This document shows positions 63,791-64,000 of a stretch of 64,000 bases of DNA, in pieces. How positions within the stretch are numbered: the stretch's first letter is position 1; the number at the start of each line of letters is the position of its first letter. Location of the stretch: the NCBI GenBank assembly GCA_002070955.1, contig MWEK01000006.1:62001-126000 (forward strand), given 5' to 3'. The notes beneath the pieces are model-generated. The model saw nothing but the letters and a program-made list of their open reading frames with translations. It searched no databases and had not been told where the DNA came from. The position numbers and the translations under genes were made by a program. Source of the DNA: Planctomycetes bacterium ADurb.Bin069. Its GTDB lineage: Bacteria > Planctomycetota > UBA8108 > UBA8890 > UBA8898.

Positions 63791-64000
63791 TCATGCGACG
63801 CGGCGCGCGGCCGTCCAGAGCTCCCAGGCGTAGCCGGCCGCGTAGGCGACGTCGGCCGTGAGGCGCACGATCCTGCAGCCCAGCAGGTCCAGATAGAGGC
63901 GGCCGGCGTACCTGAGGGCGCGGAACCAGCGCGGGCGCCGCGGCGCAAACGCCCCGCCGCGCAGACCCTCGGCCCCGTCCGTAAGCTCGTAGATGCGCTC
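63791..64000 (-). CDS. partial gene at the right edge, unknown function
   Basis: The minus strand is open from the window edge to a stop at 63791, encoding 69 C-terminal residues: ERIYELTDGAEGLRGG, then PRRPRWFRALRYAGRLYLDLLGCRIVRL and DVAYAAGYAWELWTAARRVA. Composition and codon use are coding-like (third positions rich in G/C, no low-complexity). The start lies outside the window. The W-F-R-A-L-R-Y and Leu-rich pattern could be a membrane or amphipathic helix. I recognise no family. Confidence 0.55.
   Translation of the reverse strand, partial: ERIYELTDGAEGLRGGAFAPRRPRWFRALRYAGRLYLDLLGCRIVRLTADVAYAAGYAWELWTAARRVA

Noticed and set aside
1..64000. rRNA, tRNA, CRISPR or complete IS
   Set aside because: No conserved rRNA blocks, TTC-loop tRNA patterns, regularly spaced repeats or paired terminal repeats were seen on reading both strands.

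Overview
This is a very GC-rich, gene-dense bacterial chromosomal window with no rRNA, tRNA, CRISPR or intact insertion sequence that I can see. The gene content points to the Planctomycetota or a neighbouring lineage (PVC-type, Hydrogenedentes, Sumerlaeota). The reasons are a divergent ECF sigma factor and Hanks kinase pair, three Tat-exported Gfo/Idh/MocA oxidoreductases, a DUF1080 3-keto-glycoside hydrolase, a ThuA protein, HEAT-repeat and TPR multiheme cytochromes, and several large exported carbohydrate-active proteins. The phylum is an inference, not a certainty. Starts use two signals: GGAGG-type ribosome sites, and a set of sigma70-like promoters whose -10 box ends 6-8 nt before the start codon, implying leaderless mRNAs.

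Layout. 0-9 kb: TonB siderophore receptor (-), unknown exported protein (+), Ser/Thr kinase (-) divergent from an ECF sigma factor (+), beta-propeller lipoprotein (-). 9-13 kb: a giant exported glycan-active protein interrupted by a frameshift. 13-16.8 kb: an exported archaemetzincin, a truncated CARDB protein next to a transposase-like remnant, then DUF488 and lactate dehydrogenase. A decayed copy of the DUF488 3' end lies at 8.5 kb. 17-24.8 kb: a nitric oxide/oxygen stress island. It holds an unusual fusion of a flavodiiron-type di-iron domain to a split-barrel FMN-binding domain (17-18 kb), homospermidine synthase, NorR, and a sigma54-driven ric-norZ operon (di-iron repair protein plus quinol NO reductase) behind three inverted-repeat sites.

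24.8-34.6 kb: periplasmic carbohydrate and aromatic-like catabolism (PHP hydrolase, SMP-30 lipoprotein, GH36-like hydrolase, DUF1080, ThuA, SGNH-beta-helix fusion). 34.7-36.9 kb: MGMT and a Tat-exported DegT aminotransferase. 37-42 kb: a metal-uptake operon (small His/Cys protein, porin, ZnuA-like binding protein, two permeases, no ATPase). 42-44.2 kb: exported nuclease/phosphatase-fold enzyme, LURP-like protein, zinc-ribbon membrane protein.

44.2-53.4 kb: a second sugar region with three exported Gfo/Idh/MocA oxidoreductases, a HEAT-repeat protein and two TIM-barrel proteins. 53.5-57 kb: an outer-membrane barrel translationally coupled to an octaheme-TPR cytochrome. 57-64 kb: K+(Na+)/H+ antiporter, exported MEMO-AMMECR1 fusion overlapping a degenerate membrane spermidine synthase, a CorA variant lacking the canonical GMN glycine, and a partial gene at the right edge.
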